The notes under the pieces: generated by a model
Told to the model about the DNA's origin: nothing
What the model saw: the letters and a program-made list of their open reading frames with translations, nothing else
The model's database searches: none
Source: Desulfomonile tiedjei
GTDB lineage: Bacteria > Desulfobacterota > Desulfomonilia > Desulfomonilales > Desulfomonilaceae
Direction: 5' to 3'
Length of the DNA stretch: 64,000 nucleotides
Assembly (NCBI GenBank): GCA_016212925.1
Contig: JACRDF010000003.1
Span: 343,006-407,005 of the forward strand
Made by a program: the position numbers and the translations under genes
In this document: one piece after another, positions 10,774 through 19,936 of the stretch
Layout: each line of letters opens with the position of its first letter
Position numbering within the stretch: the stretch's first letter is position 1

Positions 10774-10803
10774 TGCATACGCTATGACGTGACACGGTGT
10801 CAA
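10774..10803 (-). promoter_or_regulatory. Candidate promoter with overlapping palindrome, upstream of the barrel gene
   Basis: On the minus strand TTGACA (10803-10798) is followed after 18 bases by TATGCA (10779-10774). A perfect inverted repeat, TGACAC-G-GTGTCA (10790-10802), overlaps the -35 box, a position where a dimeric repressor would block polymerase. The rest of the 314-base gap (10622-10935) shows nothing else. The -10 match is weak, so this is a candidate. Confidence 0.42.
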
Positions 10804-10935
10804 GAAAGAAATACGACTCCCGAATCTCGGGCGTCTTTCGTTAAAGCTGTGTTATTGAGCCACTCGTTTCATTGAGGATGGAGGAGAGTTTTTGATCCGG
10901 GATCTTGATTTAGAAATGAAAGGCTGTCGGCCGGG

Positions 10936-12363
10936 CTATCTTTTTCCGAAGGAACCGGCAATCAATTCCTGCCAGTTGTCTTCGCCGGGCCTGGGTGGGC
11001 GGGAGATGTGGGGATGATTCTTGATTTCGGTCCTGTGGCTTAATCCGAACACGAGGCTCAGCTCGCGACTAATAGGGCTCTCGCGATAATCGACGAACCG
11101 GAGCAGCCTTCCCATGTTCAGGTCCCACCAGTCATTTTTGACAGGGATGATTTCAGGGAACTTCAGGTGGGTCCCTTTCTCCAGATCCCAGATATATTCC
11201 GCAAAGGGCCAGAAGGTGTACTGTGAGTAGACGAGCAAACCTTTCCTGAAGCGCTTCTTGATCTTGCTGAGGTAGAGAAATTTCTTCTCCGTGGCCACCT
11301 CGTCGTCTGTCACCGATATATATCCATCGCCGCTGGACGAGGTCCCCCGTCTTCGATCCTTCTTGGAGTAGTAGAAATAGAAAAGACTCAACTCCTCTAT
11401 CCCGCCCCCGGTCCCATAGGTAAACAGAGGCCTGAAGGAATACCGGCGGTGGCCGCTCTTATAGTGTTGATAGTAACTGAATAACGGCCAGAGGAGGTTG
11501 GTGGTAGAAGAATACCGATCGTCTTGCCGTGAATACACAGGAAAGAGCAGTGCGCGGTACGATGATGCCTGATCGGTTCCCGGGTACTTGTCCGTGGATT
11601 GAAACAACGGCCATAAGAAGTACGTGGAATGATACTCGTTGCGAACGGTATCTTTCCCGAAAAGCGGCCACACTTTGATGGCGGATCTCCCTGGACTGTT
11701 CGCGTAAGTGACGATCGGCCAGAGCATGCGAATGGTCCGTGCATCGTCGTCGGTGTTTTCGTAATAGAGCGGGAAAAGAAAAAAGAAGTTCTTGTCAACG
11801 CCGTATCTGCGGTACGTATAGCCGTAAAAGGGAAAGAAGCCCCAGTAATTCTGTCCCAGATCCGAACGTCCATGATACAGGGTCAAGCACCTGGAATATC
11901 CGTCAAAGGGCGGCAGCTTGGCCCACCGGCTCTGAAAGAAGGGGGTGAAGCGGAGCTTGCTCTGGAAGGTCGATTCTTCACGCGCGCCCAATGGGTAGAA
12001 AAAATCCACCCTGTCGTACGTGCCGGGTACCCTCGAGTGGAAGAACAACGGAGGAAGCCCCCATCCTTCTCCAAATGTCCAGATCTTATCTGACGCTCGA
12101 GGATTCATGGAACGAATGGTCAGGTCCGGGTCCACTGCAAACAGGGTACCGGGGGTCGTCACGCGCAAGAAATCATACGCGGAACCCGGCGCAGACGAGG
12201 GCTGCGCGAGAACCAGGATGGAAACAAACAGGGCCGCAACCGAAAGAAATCTGATTCCACTCGTGGGACAGGACCGGGCCAAACATCGGCAACGGGACAT
12301 CGCGCTTGGCCGGCAGCCGCGATGCTGATTGGCGGCCATAATCACTATGGTTGCCGTTTTCAT
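10936..12363 (-). CDS. Exported WPLF-repeat protein, last gene of the Mla operon
   Basis: About 475 residues. An unusually long N-terminus leads to a hydrophobic signal segment (SVAALFVSILVLAQPSSA, about residues 40-57). The mature part is extremely aromatic and carries an irregular repeat of the form [FWYR]P[LIVF][FYV] about every 18-30 residues: YPLG, TPFF, FPFY, FPLY, WPIV, WPLF, WPLF, FPVY, WPLF, RPLF, WPFA. Such spacing suits paired beta strands. I do not recognise a named family. It starts 11 bases after mlaD, so it is almost certainly co-transcribed, and a role in lipid transport or the outer membrane is inferred from that. The ATG at 12363 is used; a later ATG nearer the signal segment is possible. 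Confidence 0.8.
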   Translation of the reverse strand: MKTATIVIMAANQHRGCRPSAMSRCRCLARSCPTSGIRFLSVAALFVSILVLAQPSSAPGSAYDFLRVTTPGTLFAVDPDLTIRSMNPRASDKIWTFGEGWGLPPLFFHSRVPGTYDRVDFFYPLGAREESTFQSKLRFTPFFQSRWAKLPPFDGYSRCLTLYHGRSDLGQNYWGFFPFYGYTYRRYGVDKNFFFLFPLYYENTDDDARTIRMLWPIVTYANSPGRSAIKVWPLFGKDTVRNEYHSTYFLWPLFQSTDKYPGTDQASSYRALLFPVYSRQDDRYSSTTNLLWPLFSYYQHYKSGHRRYSFRPLFTYGTGGGIEELSLFYFYYSKKDRRRGTSSSGDGYISVTDDEVATEKKFLYLSKIKKRFRKGLLVYSQYTFWPFAEYIWDLEKGTHLKFPEIIPVKNDWWDLNMGRLLRFVDYRESPISRELSLVFGLSHRTEIKNHPHISRPPRPGEDNWQELIAGSFGKR

Positions 12364-12374
12364 CACGGTTTTTC

Positions 12375-13382
12375 CTACTTCAAGAAAGCGCCCAGAATGA
12401 CGGCCAGAGTACTTATGGGGGTGGCTTCGCCAACGTCTTCCGCTGTCTTATTCATGTTGCGGATAGCGCGACGAGCCTCGTAATACATCTCGGGATCGTT
12501 AATCAACCGCCCCATGACTCCCGGTCCGTACTGAATCCGATTGGAGAGATTTCGCACATCTTTGACAAGGCCCTGGGCATCCCGGTACAGGGATTCGTCG
12601 TTTATGAGTCTTCCAAGCGTGCCTCTTCCCTCGCGAATGTCCTTGGTGATGCCATCCAGATCCGATGCGACCTTGGAGAACTTGTTACCGGTTTTTTCCA
12701 TGTCATCCATTGTGCGGTTAAGTTTGTCCCGGTTGCGCATCACAATTTCATTTAGACCTTTAGTGAGGTTATCAGTATTATCCACAGTCTGGTTTATCTT
12801 GGTCTTGTTACGGCCGAGTATTTCCTTCAAATCCTTCGTGGCGGCATCCGTGTTGTCGAGAATATTGCCGACCTTCTCGCTTCCTTTGTCGTCGACCATC
12901 TGCTTTCGCGCTTCTCGGGTCAAAGCCTGCAAATCCTGCGTGATTACCCCTAAGCTCTCAAAGACCTTTTCCGGTTCCGTCGGCTCGTACACCAGAGTTA
13001 ATTCCTCGCCGGCCTTGAGCTTGCGAACATTGGGCTTCCCGGGCTCAATGACCACGTATTTGTCGCCCAGCAATCCTTTGGTTCTCAGGGCCACACGTGA
13101 ATCAGCCGGAATCGTATTTTTGTACGCGTCGTTGATTTCCAAGACAGCCAGGGCCTTGCCGGTCTCCGGGTCAAACAGAACATCCTTCACCGCGCCCACT
13201 TTTATGCCGGCAATTTGAACCTGGGCTCCCTGGACCAATCCTTCCGCAGATTTGAGTCGGGTCTTGAGGATGAACCCTTCCTTTAGGCCAATGTCGAGAA
13301 CCTTCACCCAGACGTAGCCGAAGATGGCCAGGGCTGCCAGAAAGAAAATCCCGACTTTAGCTTCCAGGGTGAACCGATTCAT
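12375..13382 (-). CDS. mlaD: MCE-domain lipid transport protein MlaD
   Basis: Periplasmic, membrane-anchored substrate-binding subunit of the Mla ABC system that moves phospholipids between inner and outer membrane. An N-terminal helix (KVGIFFLAALAIFGYVWVKV, about 8-27) is followed by one MCE domain (about 38-115, GLVQGAQVQIAGIKVG and TKGLLGDKYV). A long C-terminal region (about 140-335) is predicted helical, and is much longer than in E. coli MlaD (about 183 residues total). ATG 13382 has AGGAAGGG nine bases upstream; a TTG at 13409 would overlap mlaF. Order is mlaE-mlaF-mlaD-repeat protein. Confidence 0.93.
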   Translation of the reverse strand: MNRFTLEAKVGIFFLAALAIFGYVWVKVLDIGLKEGFILKTRLKSAEGLVQGAQVQIAGIKVGAVKDVLFDPETGKALAVLEINDAYKNTIPADSRVALRTKGLLGDKYVVIEPGKPNVRKLKAGEELTLVYEPTEPEKVFESLGVITQDLQALTREARKQMVDDKGSEKVGNILDNTDAATKDLKEILGRNKTKINQTVDNTDNLTKGLNEIVMRNRDKLNRTMDDMEKTGNKFSKVASDLDGITKDIREGRGTLGRLINDESLYRDAQGLVKDVRNLSNRIQYGPGVMGRLINDPEMYYEARRAIRNMNKTAEDVGEATPISTLAVILGAFLK

Positions 13383-13401
13383 ACGGGTTTGCCCTTCCTG
13401 C

Positions 13402-14148
13402 TCACTCAATCGCCATGGGGCCTTCCGGGGAGCCGGTCAAGAACTGGCGAACCGCCGGGTCCGCGCTGTTCCGAATCTCCTCCGGTGTGCCCTTGGCGGC
13501 AATTCTGCCGTCGAACAGCAACATTACCTCATCGGACACATCCAACACGCCCTGGATGTCGTGGCTGACCAGGACATAGGTTATGGAACTCCTGGCGTGC
13601 GTATCCTTGATGAGGCGGTAAATAACGCCCTTGGTAATCGGGTCCAGCCCGCTGGTCGGCTCGTCGAAGAACACCAGTTCCGGGTCCAAGGCCAGGGCCC
13701 TGGCCAGTCCGACGCGCTTGCGCATGCCTCCTGACAATGCCGCGGGATATTTGGCTTCGTGACCTGACATGCCTACGACTGCGAGCTTTTCGTGAACGAT
13801 GTCCGCAACCTGTTTCTCCGAAAGCCGCAAGTGCTCCCTAAGGGGAAAGGCCACATTGTCCTTCACGGAAAGGGAATCAAAGAGCGCCCCGTCCTGAAAC
13901 AGCACGCCCAAACGTCTCCGAATCTTGTTCAATTCTCTTGCGCCCATGCCCACGATGTCGTTGTTGTCGATAAAAATCTTGCCACTATCCGGTTGTTCCA
14001 GCCCTATCAGGTGCCTCAAGAGAACCGATTTGCCCGCACCCGACCGTCCCATAATGGTACTGACGCTGCCGGCCATGATTTCAAAGCTCACGCCGTCCAA
14101 CACTTTCTGCTGACCATATCGTTTGTGGACTTCCTCCAGTCGGATCAT
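13402..14148 (-). CDS. mlaF: Mla ABC transporter ATPase MlaF
   Basis: Cytoplasmic ATPase of the phospholipid transporter, partner of MlaE. About 248 residues with Walker A GRSGAGKS (about 32-39), signature LSGGMRKRVGLARAL, Walker B LVFFDEPTSGLD and switch His in VLVSHD, the MlaF pattern. ATG 14148 gives the start MIRLEEVHKRYG; an in-frame TTG at 14160 is an alternative, and neither has a strong ribosome site, so coupling to mlaE translation (29 bases upstream) is likely. Its stop lies 19 bases before mlaD. Confidence 0.95.
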   Translation of the reverse strand: MIRLEEVHKRYGQQKVLDGVSFEIMAGSVSTIMGRSGAGKSVLLRHLIGLEQPDSGKIFIDNNDIVGMGARELNKIRRRLGVLFQDGALFDSLSVKDNVAFPLREHLRLSEKQVADIVHEKLAVVGMSGHEAKYPAALSGGMRKRVGLARALALDPELVFFDEPTSGLDPITKGVIYRLIKDTHARSSITYVLVSHDIQGVLDVSDEVMLLFDGRIAAKGTPEEIRNSADPAVRQFLTGSPEGPMAIE

Positions 14149-14177
14149 TGAAAATCCCAAAGTGTGCTCACGCGGAC

Positions 14178-14966
14178 CTAAAACATCAGCACAGTCATAA
14201 TGTAGTCCGAAACAAGCACCATCACAGATGAGGCAACGACCGCCTTGGTCGTCGCAATGCCTACGCCACGGGCTCCTCCCGTCGCGTAGAAACCCTTGTA
14301 ACAGGCTATCAACGACAATATGAGACCGAAGACCAGGGCCTTGATCAGCCCGTGCACTATGTCGTCCGCCTCTACGTAGTAACGAACCGCGGCCATAAAG
14401 GTCCCGCCGTCAATCCCGAGAAAATAGATCGAGAGCACGTAGCATCCGACCATTCCCGAGAAACTGAAAATCCCTGCCAGCGGAGGCAGCACCACTGTGG
14501 CTGCAAAAACCCGGGGCACAACGAGATAGTGAACCGGATCCACCGCCATGCTGGCAAGAGCGTCAATCTGCTGGGTGTTCCTCATGCTGCCCAATTCCGC
14601 GGTCATGGCGGAACCCACCCTGCCAACGACCATCAGCGCGGCGATCACGGGACCCAATTCACGAGCCATAGCCAGCGCCACTGTTGCGCCAACCATGGAT
14701 TCTGCCCCATAGCGATGCAGGCCGTTGTAACCTTGCAAAGCCATGACCATACCGGTAAACGCCCCGGTCAAGGCAATCAGCAGCACGGATTGAGATCCGA
14801 CAAAGTCCATCTGCCTGACAAATTCAAAACCCCGGAATGGGGGCCTGAAAAGCCAGACCAGGCTCCTGCAAAACATGGTCAAGATTTGTCCGACCTCTTC
14901 GACAAAGACGCGCACCAAGTCCACCAGGCCAAGCGCCAGTGATCCGAAGAATGCAAGAAGCCTCAA
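14178..14966 (-). CDS. mlaE: Mla ABC transporter permease MlaE
   Basis: Integral inner-membrane permease of the phospholipid transport system, 262 residues, with about five membrane helices and the MlaE hallmark stretch VARELGPVIAALMVVGRVG-like (here MARELGPVIAALMVVGRVGS, about 103-122) followed by TAELGSMRNTQQIDAL. The start is a TTG at 14966 with AAGGAAGG eight bases before it; no ATG gives a sensible N-terminus. First gene of the operon; the soluble MlaC and the outer-membrane MlaA are not in this window. Confidence 0.94.
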   Translation of the reverse strand: MRLLAFFGSLALGLVDLVRVFVEEVGQILTMFCRSLVWLFRPPFRGFEFVRQMDFVGSQSVLLIALTGAFTGMVMALQGYNGLHRYGAESMVGATVALAMARELGPVIAALMVVGRVGSAMTAELGSMRNTQQIDALASMAVDPVHYLVVPRVFAATVVLPPLAGIFSFSGMVGCYVLSIYFLGIDGGTFMAAVRYYVEADDIVHGLIKALVFGLILSLIACYKGFYATGGARGVGIATTKAVVASSVMVLVSDYIMTVLMF

Positions 14967-15494
14967 TTGTGCCTTCCTTGGAAGATCTCAAATGCAAAGC
15001 CGGCACTTGCCGGCCCAACCCAAAACGCAATCACCAATTGTGCCGTTCCTTCCAGGGCAGAACACTGGAGCCCTCATCGAAATCAATACCCCGAATATGG
15101 GGCGCTTCTCTCGTTGTTCCTTCCCGGAACCTTTGAGAGAAACTGGACTAGACCTGGCAAGGCACAGCCAAAGGTTTGGGTTATTCTAATCCAAAGTTTT
15201 AAAAAATGTCAATATCTTTGTGATAAAGGAAATACATTCAGGACGCACATTTGAAATCGCTACCAACAACCTGACAACATTTCGGATATGAATCGCATTA
15301 CACCGGCTATCCTTTTAGTGCCGTCAAAGCGTCTCGATGGTTCGGTTGCCGGGGAGGCCTATCGCTCCTGTCCAAAAAAGGATTGGATGCTTCCACGGCC
15401 CTGCACAATGCCATTGAAGTTGGATCATGCGAGTGATATGGTGATTCTCTGATTAGAATAAAGTTATGTTATTTCAGGGACATAAGGAGCAAGC
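14967..15494. other. Divergent intergenic region, 528 bases
   Basis: Separates leftward mlaE from rightward dnaE and should hold promoters for both. A fair candidate for dnaE is TTGAAG (15414-15419), a 17-base spacer and TATGGT (15437-15442). I see no RNA gene, repeat or credible small frame. Confidence 0.4.
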
Positions 15495-18400
15495 ATGCCT
15501 TCGGCCGACTTTGTTCACCTGCATCTTCATACTCAATACTCTCTTTTGGATGGAGCCATCCGCATCCCGGATCTTATTGCCCGGGCCAAGGATTACAAGA
15601 TGCCGGCTTGCGCGGTAACAGACCACGGCAATCTTTTCGGAGCCATGGAATTCTACTCTCAAGTTAAGGCCGGAGGCATCAAGCCCATTATCGGATGCGA
15701 AGTGTATGTTGCGCCCGGGTCTCGCTTCGAGCAGTCCGCGAGGGCAGGGGAGAGCGCCTATCATCACCTGATCCTTTTGTGCGAGAGCGAGAAAGGTTAC
15801 CGGAATCTTTGCCGGCTGGTGAGCCTGGGCTACCAGGAAGGCTTTTACTATAAGCCTAGAGTGGATCACGAAATATTGGAGAAGTTTAACGAGGGATTGA
15901 TTTGCTTGAGCGGTTGTCTGTCAGGTGAAATACCCGCCTCCATCCTCGCCGGTGATGAGAAGCGAGCCGAAGAACAAGCCACCTGGTATCGCGATGTCTT
16001 CGATAAGGGCCGATTTTACCTCGAATTGCAGGAGAACGGGCTTCCCGAGCAGAGCAAGGCCAACGCGGGATTGATCGCCCTGGGCAAGAAGCTCGAAATA
16101 GGCGTCGTGGCGACCAATGATTGTCATTACCTCGATCGATCGGACCACAGGGCCCATGAAATCCTTCTCTGCATCCAGACCGGAAAACAATTGGACGATC
16201 CGGGTAGAATGAGCTTCGCTTCCGACCAGTTTTATTTCAAGTCTCCGGAGGAAATGGCTCATGACTTTCGTTCCATTCCCGAGGCATTGAAAGCCACTCG
16301 CCAGATAGCCGAGAAATGCTCCCTGCTCCTTGACTTTGACCGAGTGCACATGCCGCGCTTCGACCTGGGCACCGGCGAGACTTTGAGAGAGCGATTCGAC
16401 AAGGACGCCCACGCCGGTTTTGAGCGACGCGTAACCAGACTAATCGAACGGGGCGAATTGAACTCGGACCTGGAAGGACAATACAGAGAGAGACTGGACC
16501 GCGAGATCCGACTGATTCAGGAGAAGGGGTTTTCAGGCTATTTTCTCATCGTTGCAGACTTCATACGATTCGCGAAGGAACACGGCATTCCGGTGGGACC
16601 CGGTCGAGGGTCGGCAGCGGGCTCCTTAGCGGCTTACTCCCTGGGAATAACGGACATTGACCCGATTCGATACAAGCTCCTCTTTGAGCGATTCCTCAAC
16701 CCGGAACGCAAGAGCATGCCGGATATTGACGTTGATTTCTGCATGCAGGGTCGCGATCAGGTGATCGAGTACGTTTCTCAAAAGTACGGAAAGGATAAAG
16801 TTGCCCAAATAATCACCTTTGGAAGAATGCAGGCTAAGGCAGTGATTCGCGATGTGGCCAGAGTTATGGGATTTCCTTACGCGGAGGCGGATACGATTGC
16901 AAAGCTCATTCCGGATGCTCTTAAAATGACTCTGGACAAGGCTATTAAAGAGGAACCCAGACTGAAAGCCAAGATGCAAGAGGACAGGGGAGTGGCAGAT
17001 CTCATGGACACTGCTCGTGCGCTGGAAGGGCTGACTCGCCACGCCTCGACCCATGCCGCAGGAATCGTAATTTCCGACAAACCGCTCGTGGAACACCTTC
17101 CCCTGTACGTAGGCCAAAACAAGGAGACCATCACACAGTTCGATATGACCTGGGTCGAAAGGATAGGGCTGGTAAAGTTCGATTTCCTGGGCCTCAAAAC
17201 GCTGACCGTTATCGATCAGGCTGTACGCCTGATTGAGAAGTCCAGGGGAGAGAAATTGGACATGGGTTCCATACCTCTGGATGACAAGGAGACGTTTGAG
17301 CTTCTCTCCAAAGGTACGACTCTCGGGATTTTCCAGCTTGAATCTTCAGGCATGAGGGACGTGCTGACCAAATTCAAACCTTCGGTTTTCGAGGATCTTA
17401 TAGCGATTTTGGCCTTGTACCGTCCCGGACCGCTGGAATCGGGAATGGTGGAGGATTTCATCAACCGCAAACATGGCAGAACCGCCATCGAATACCCATT
17501 GGCTGAACTCGAGCCCATACTCAAGGAAACCTACGGTGTCATAGTGTACCAGGAACAGGTGATGAGTATCGCGACCCTGTTGGCGAGCTATTCCTTGGGC
17601 GAAGCCGATTTGTTGCGCCGCGCCATGGGCAAGAAGAAAGCCCAGGAGATGGCAGAGCAAAAGAGTCGATTTGAAAAAGGGGCCGCGAAAAACCGTATCG
17701 ATCCTGAGAGAGCCGCTTACATCTTCGACCTCATGGAAAAGTTCGCCGGTTACGGGTTCAACAAGTCTCACTCCGCTGCCTACGCGATGGTGACTTATCA
17801 GACAGCGTATCTCAAAACCCACTATCCAGCTGAGTTTATGGCCGCCCAGTTGAGCTGTGAAGCCGGAAATACGGACAAGATCACACTGTACATTTCCGAA
17901 TGTCGCGACATGGGAATAGAAATACTGCCGCCCCATGTGAACGAGTCTTTTCAGGATTTCCACGTGGCCGGAGAAAAAATCATTTTTGGATTGGGCGCAG
18001 TAAAGAACGTTGGAGAAACAGCAGTGAACTCCGTCCTGGAGTCAAGGACGGAAATTGGGCCGTTCTGCACTATTCAGGATTTTGCAAGGCGGGTAGACTT
18101 GCGCAAAGTGAACAAAAAAGTCATCGAAAGTCTGATCAAATGCGGCGCCTTCGACGGACTGGGACCTTCACGGCGAGCCATGATGGAAGCCCTGGACAAG
18201 GTGTTGGAACATGCCAACAATTTCCAGAAAGAGAAGATAGAGGGCCAATTCAATCTTTTTTCAGTGGAATGCGCTCCCGGCGAACCGGAGTCTTTCATGG
18301 ACGACCCCATCCCTGAACTGCCCGAATGGGACGACCAGCTCAAATTGTCTCACGAGAAGGAGTTGATGGGGTTCTACGTCACGGGGCATCCTTTGACGAA

Positions 18401-18962
18401 ATATGAAGATGTGATCAAGAAGTACGTGAACGCCTCTTCCGGCACCCTTGGCGAAATCCCATCGGGTTCGGCGGTCAGGTTAGCCGGCCTCGTGAAGAAA
18501 ACCAAAGAGATAACAACTAGGAAAGGAGAACGTATGGCCTTTGTGGCCTTGGAGGACCTTGCAGGAGTGGTGGAGATCACGGTCTTTTCGGACCTCTATC
18601 GAACCGGTCGGGCTTTGCTTGAATCGGGAGAGCCTTTGCTGATAGTCGGGACACGTGAAGGTGACACTGACTCGCCTAAAGTCCTGGCAAGTGAGATTCA
18701 TCCTCTGGAAGAAGCGCCCAGGCATTTCGGCAAAGGAATAAGAATAATGATCTCGACGCTCGGAACAGGGCCTCACCAAATAAGAGACCTTAAGAAGATC
18801 TTATCCCGCCATCGTGGCCGCATACCTGTGAAACTTCACGTCGTCATACCGAACCGCACCGAAACGGTCATTAGCCTTTCATCAGTGGCCTGCGACGCTT
18901 CCGACACCATGGTCGCGGAGGTTCACGACGCATTCGGCTACCCCGCGGTGTCTTTTGAATAG
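15495..18962 (+). CDS. dnaE: DNA polymerase III alpha subunit, replicative
   Basis: Main chromosomal replicase, 1155 residues, normal for DnaE1. Order: PHP domain (about 1-280), palm with catalytic Asp410 and Asp412 in MPDIDVDFC and Asp563 in LVKFDFLGL, fingers, helix-hairpin-helix region (about 830-900), and a C-terminal OB fold (about 990-1065, VRLAGLVKKTKE). The PHP metal-ligand motifs all look intact (HLHLHT, TDHGN, GCE, ATNDCHYL), as in polymerases with an active PHP exonuclease and unlike E. coli. ATG 15495 has AGGAG upstream. It stands alone, with no neighbours in the same direction nearby. Confidence 0.97.
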   Translation: MPSADFVHLHLHTQYSLLDGAIRIPDLIARAKDYKMPACAVTDHGNLFGAMEFYSQVKAGGIKPIIGCEVYVAPGSRFEQSARAGESAYHHLILLCESEKGYRNLCRLVSLGYQEGFYYKPRVDHEILEKFNEGLICLSGCLSGEIPASILAGDEKRAEEQATWYRDVFDKGRFYLELQENGLPEQSKANAGLIALGKKLEIGVVATNDCHYLDRSDHRAHEILLCIQTGKQLDDPGRMSFASDQFYFKSPEEMAHDFRSIPEALKATRQIAEKCSLLLDFDRVHMPRFDLGTGETLRERFDKDAHAGFERRVTRLIERGELNSDLEGQYRERLDREIRLIQEKGFSGYFLIVADFIRFAKEHGIPVGPGRGSAAGSLAAYSLGITDIDPIRYKLLFERFLNPERKSMPDIDVDFCMQGRDQVIEYVSQKYGKDKVAQIITFGRMQAKAVIRDVARVMGFPYAEADTIAKLIPDALKMTLDKAIKEEPRLKAKMQEDRGVADLMDTARALEGLTRHASTHAAGIVISDKPLVEHLPLYVGQNKETITQFDMTWVERIGLVKFDFLGLKTLTVIDQAVRLIEKSRGEKLDMGSIPLDDKETFELLSKGTTLGIFQLESSGMRDVLTKFKPSVFEDLIAILALYRPGPLESGMVEDFINRKHGRTAIEYPLAELEPILKETYGVIVYQEQVMSIATLLASYSLGEADLLRRAMGKKKAQEMAEQKSRFEKGAAKNRIDPERAAYIFDLMEKFAGYGFNKSHSAAYAMVTYQTAYLKTHYPAEFMAAQLSCEAGNTDKITLYISECRDMGIEILPPHVNESFQDFHVAGEKIIFGLGAVKNVGETAVNSVLESRTEIGPFCTIQDFARRVDLRKVNKKVIESLIKCGAFDGLGPSRRAMMEALDKVLEHANNFQKEKIEGQFNLFSVECAPGEPESFMDDPIPELPEWDDQLKLSHEKELMGFYVTGHPLTKYEDVIKKYVNASSGTLGEIPSGSAVRLAGLVKKTKEITTRKGERMAFVALEDLAGVVEITVFSDLYRTGRALLESGEPLLIVGTREGDTDSPKVLASEIHPLEEAPRHFGKGIRIMISTLGTGPHQIRDLKKILSRHRGRIPVKLHVVIPNRTETVISLSSVACDASDTMVAEVHDAFGYPAVSFE

Positions 18963-19028
18963 GATGGATCGTTTCCAACCAGAAGGCCTTACGATTGAGC
19001 GTCTTGCATACAGGGATTGCGAGCTTGC

Positions 19029-19283
19029 CTAGCCCTGGATCTGGCCGCTCCCGTTCAGAATTTCCTCCTTGGCGGCAACAAGGATTCCTTTGCCGGCCAG
19101 AAGGCCCCTAGGACTTTTTTCCGCAGCGAGGTGTTTAAAATTCTGAGTGTAATAGTGCGAAGGGCCCAGTGCACTAAGAAGGGCCATAGCAGCCAATGCC
19201 TCCCATGCCATGAAGGTTTTCACGTCGAATCCCGCGCCTAGCATCCGCTGAGCCGCAGAAATAAGCTCGTTTAGAGACTCCAT
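19029..19283 (-). CDS. Small protein of unknown function
   Basis: 84 residues, helical and Ala/Leu-rich with no membrane segment I would trust (AWEALAAMALLSALGPSHYY) and a Gly-rich end. AAAGGAGG lies eight bases before the ATG at 19283 (an ATG six bases earlier is too close to it), which is the main evidence that this is translated. I do not recognise the family. It lies alone, converging with dnaE. Confidence 0.55.
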   Translation of the reverse strand: MESLNELISAAQRMLGAGFDVKTFMAWEALAAMALLSALGPSHYYTQNFKHLAAEKSPRGLLAGKGILVAAKEEILNGSGQIQG

Positions 19284-19520
19284 GGTCATTGCCTCCTTTC
19301 ACTACTGGAGAACGACCTCTTTGTTCGCCAAAAGTTCCAATAAAATTTGAAGCGCGTGAGAGGAAGCGACTAATGATACGGGTTTCAAGGGGACTCGGTG
19401 TTGCTTATGGACGATGTGCTTTGCGGATCACCCATGTTGGCTGCCACAATTATACAAGTGTCCAAAATAGTGTCCGATTAGGAAGAGCGCCTCTTGGAAA
19501 TCCGTAGGTGCCAGCCTCCG

Positions 19521-19651
19521 GAAACTGTCTCAAAATCGTGGAATCGAGGGATTCCAGGGTAGGGGCGCTTCGAGAAGCGCCCTGATTTCGGGCGGTTCAC
19601 GAACCGCCCCTACAGACCGTATGATGAAATCGCCAGTTTTGAGACAGTTTC
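19521..19651. repeat. MITE-like element with 15-base terminal inverted repeats
   Basis: GAAACTGTCTCAAAA (19521-19535) and TTTTGAGACAGTTTC (19637-19651) are perfect inverted repeats enclosing 101 bases that contain two further short palindromes (GGGCGCTTCGAGAAGCGCCC and GGCGGTTCACGAACCGCC). A decayed relative lies near 57615-57685, sharing AAACTGTCTCA and the GCGGTTCGTGAACCGC palindrome. No coding capacity, so a non-autonomous element or regulatory repeat. Confidence 0.7.
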
Positions 19652-19817
19652 TCCGTGCCGGCACATTTTTCGGATACAAATCAATCACGCCTAGGGCGTG
19701 ACCCGGAAGGGACGACGGACCGAGGGCCGTGCAAAAGGTCAAAGTTTGTGACAACCCGTATACCAACCCCCATGCCGAAAATCGCCGCAACGAATTATGA
19801 AAATGCTTCTCAGATTT

Positions 19818-19852
19818 GGTGCCACGGACGAGCTTCGCACATCCGTGGCACC
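19818..19852. repeat. Perfect 11-bp hairpin repeat
   Basis: GGTGCCACGGA (19818-19828) pairs perfectly with TCCGTGGCACC (19842-19852). A related sequence with the GGTGCCACGGAC core occurs at 32745-32775, so this is a dispersed repeat rather than a gene-specific terminator. Confidence 0.6.
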
Positions 19853-19936
19853 ACGTAGAACCTGCCTCTCTTTCAACAGTAGGGCATTTTCATAAGAATT
19901 CACTCTCACGGAAAAGCAGTCCCGCAAAACAAGAAA

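Noticed and set aside
15495..18962. Antisense frames within dnaE (for example 16626-17117 and 17346-17963)
   Set aside because: They fall wholly inside the polymerase gene and look like shadows.
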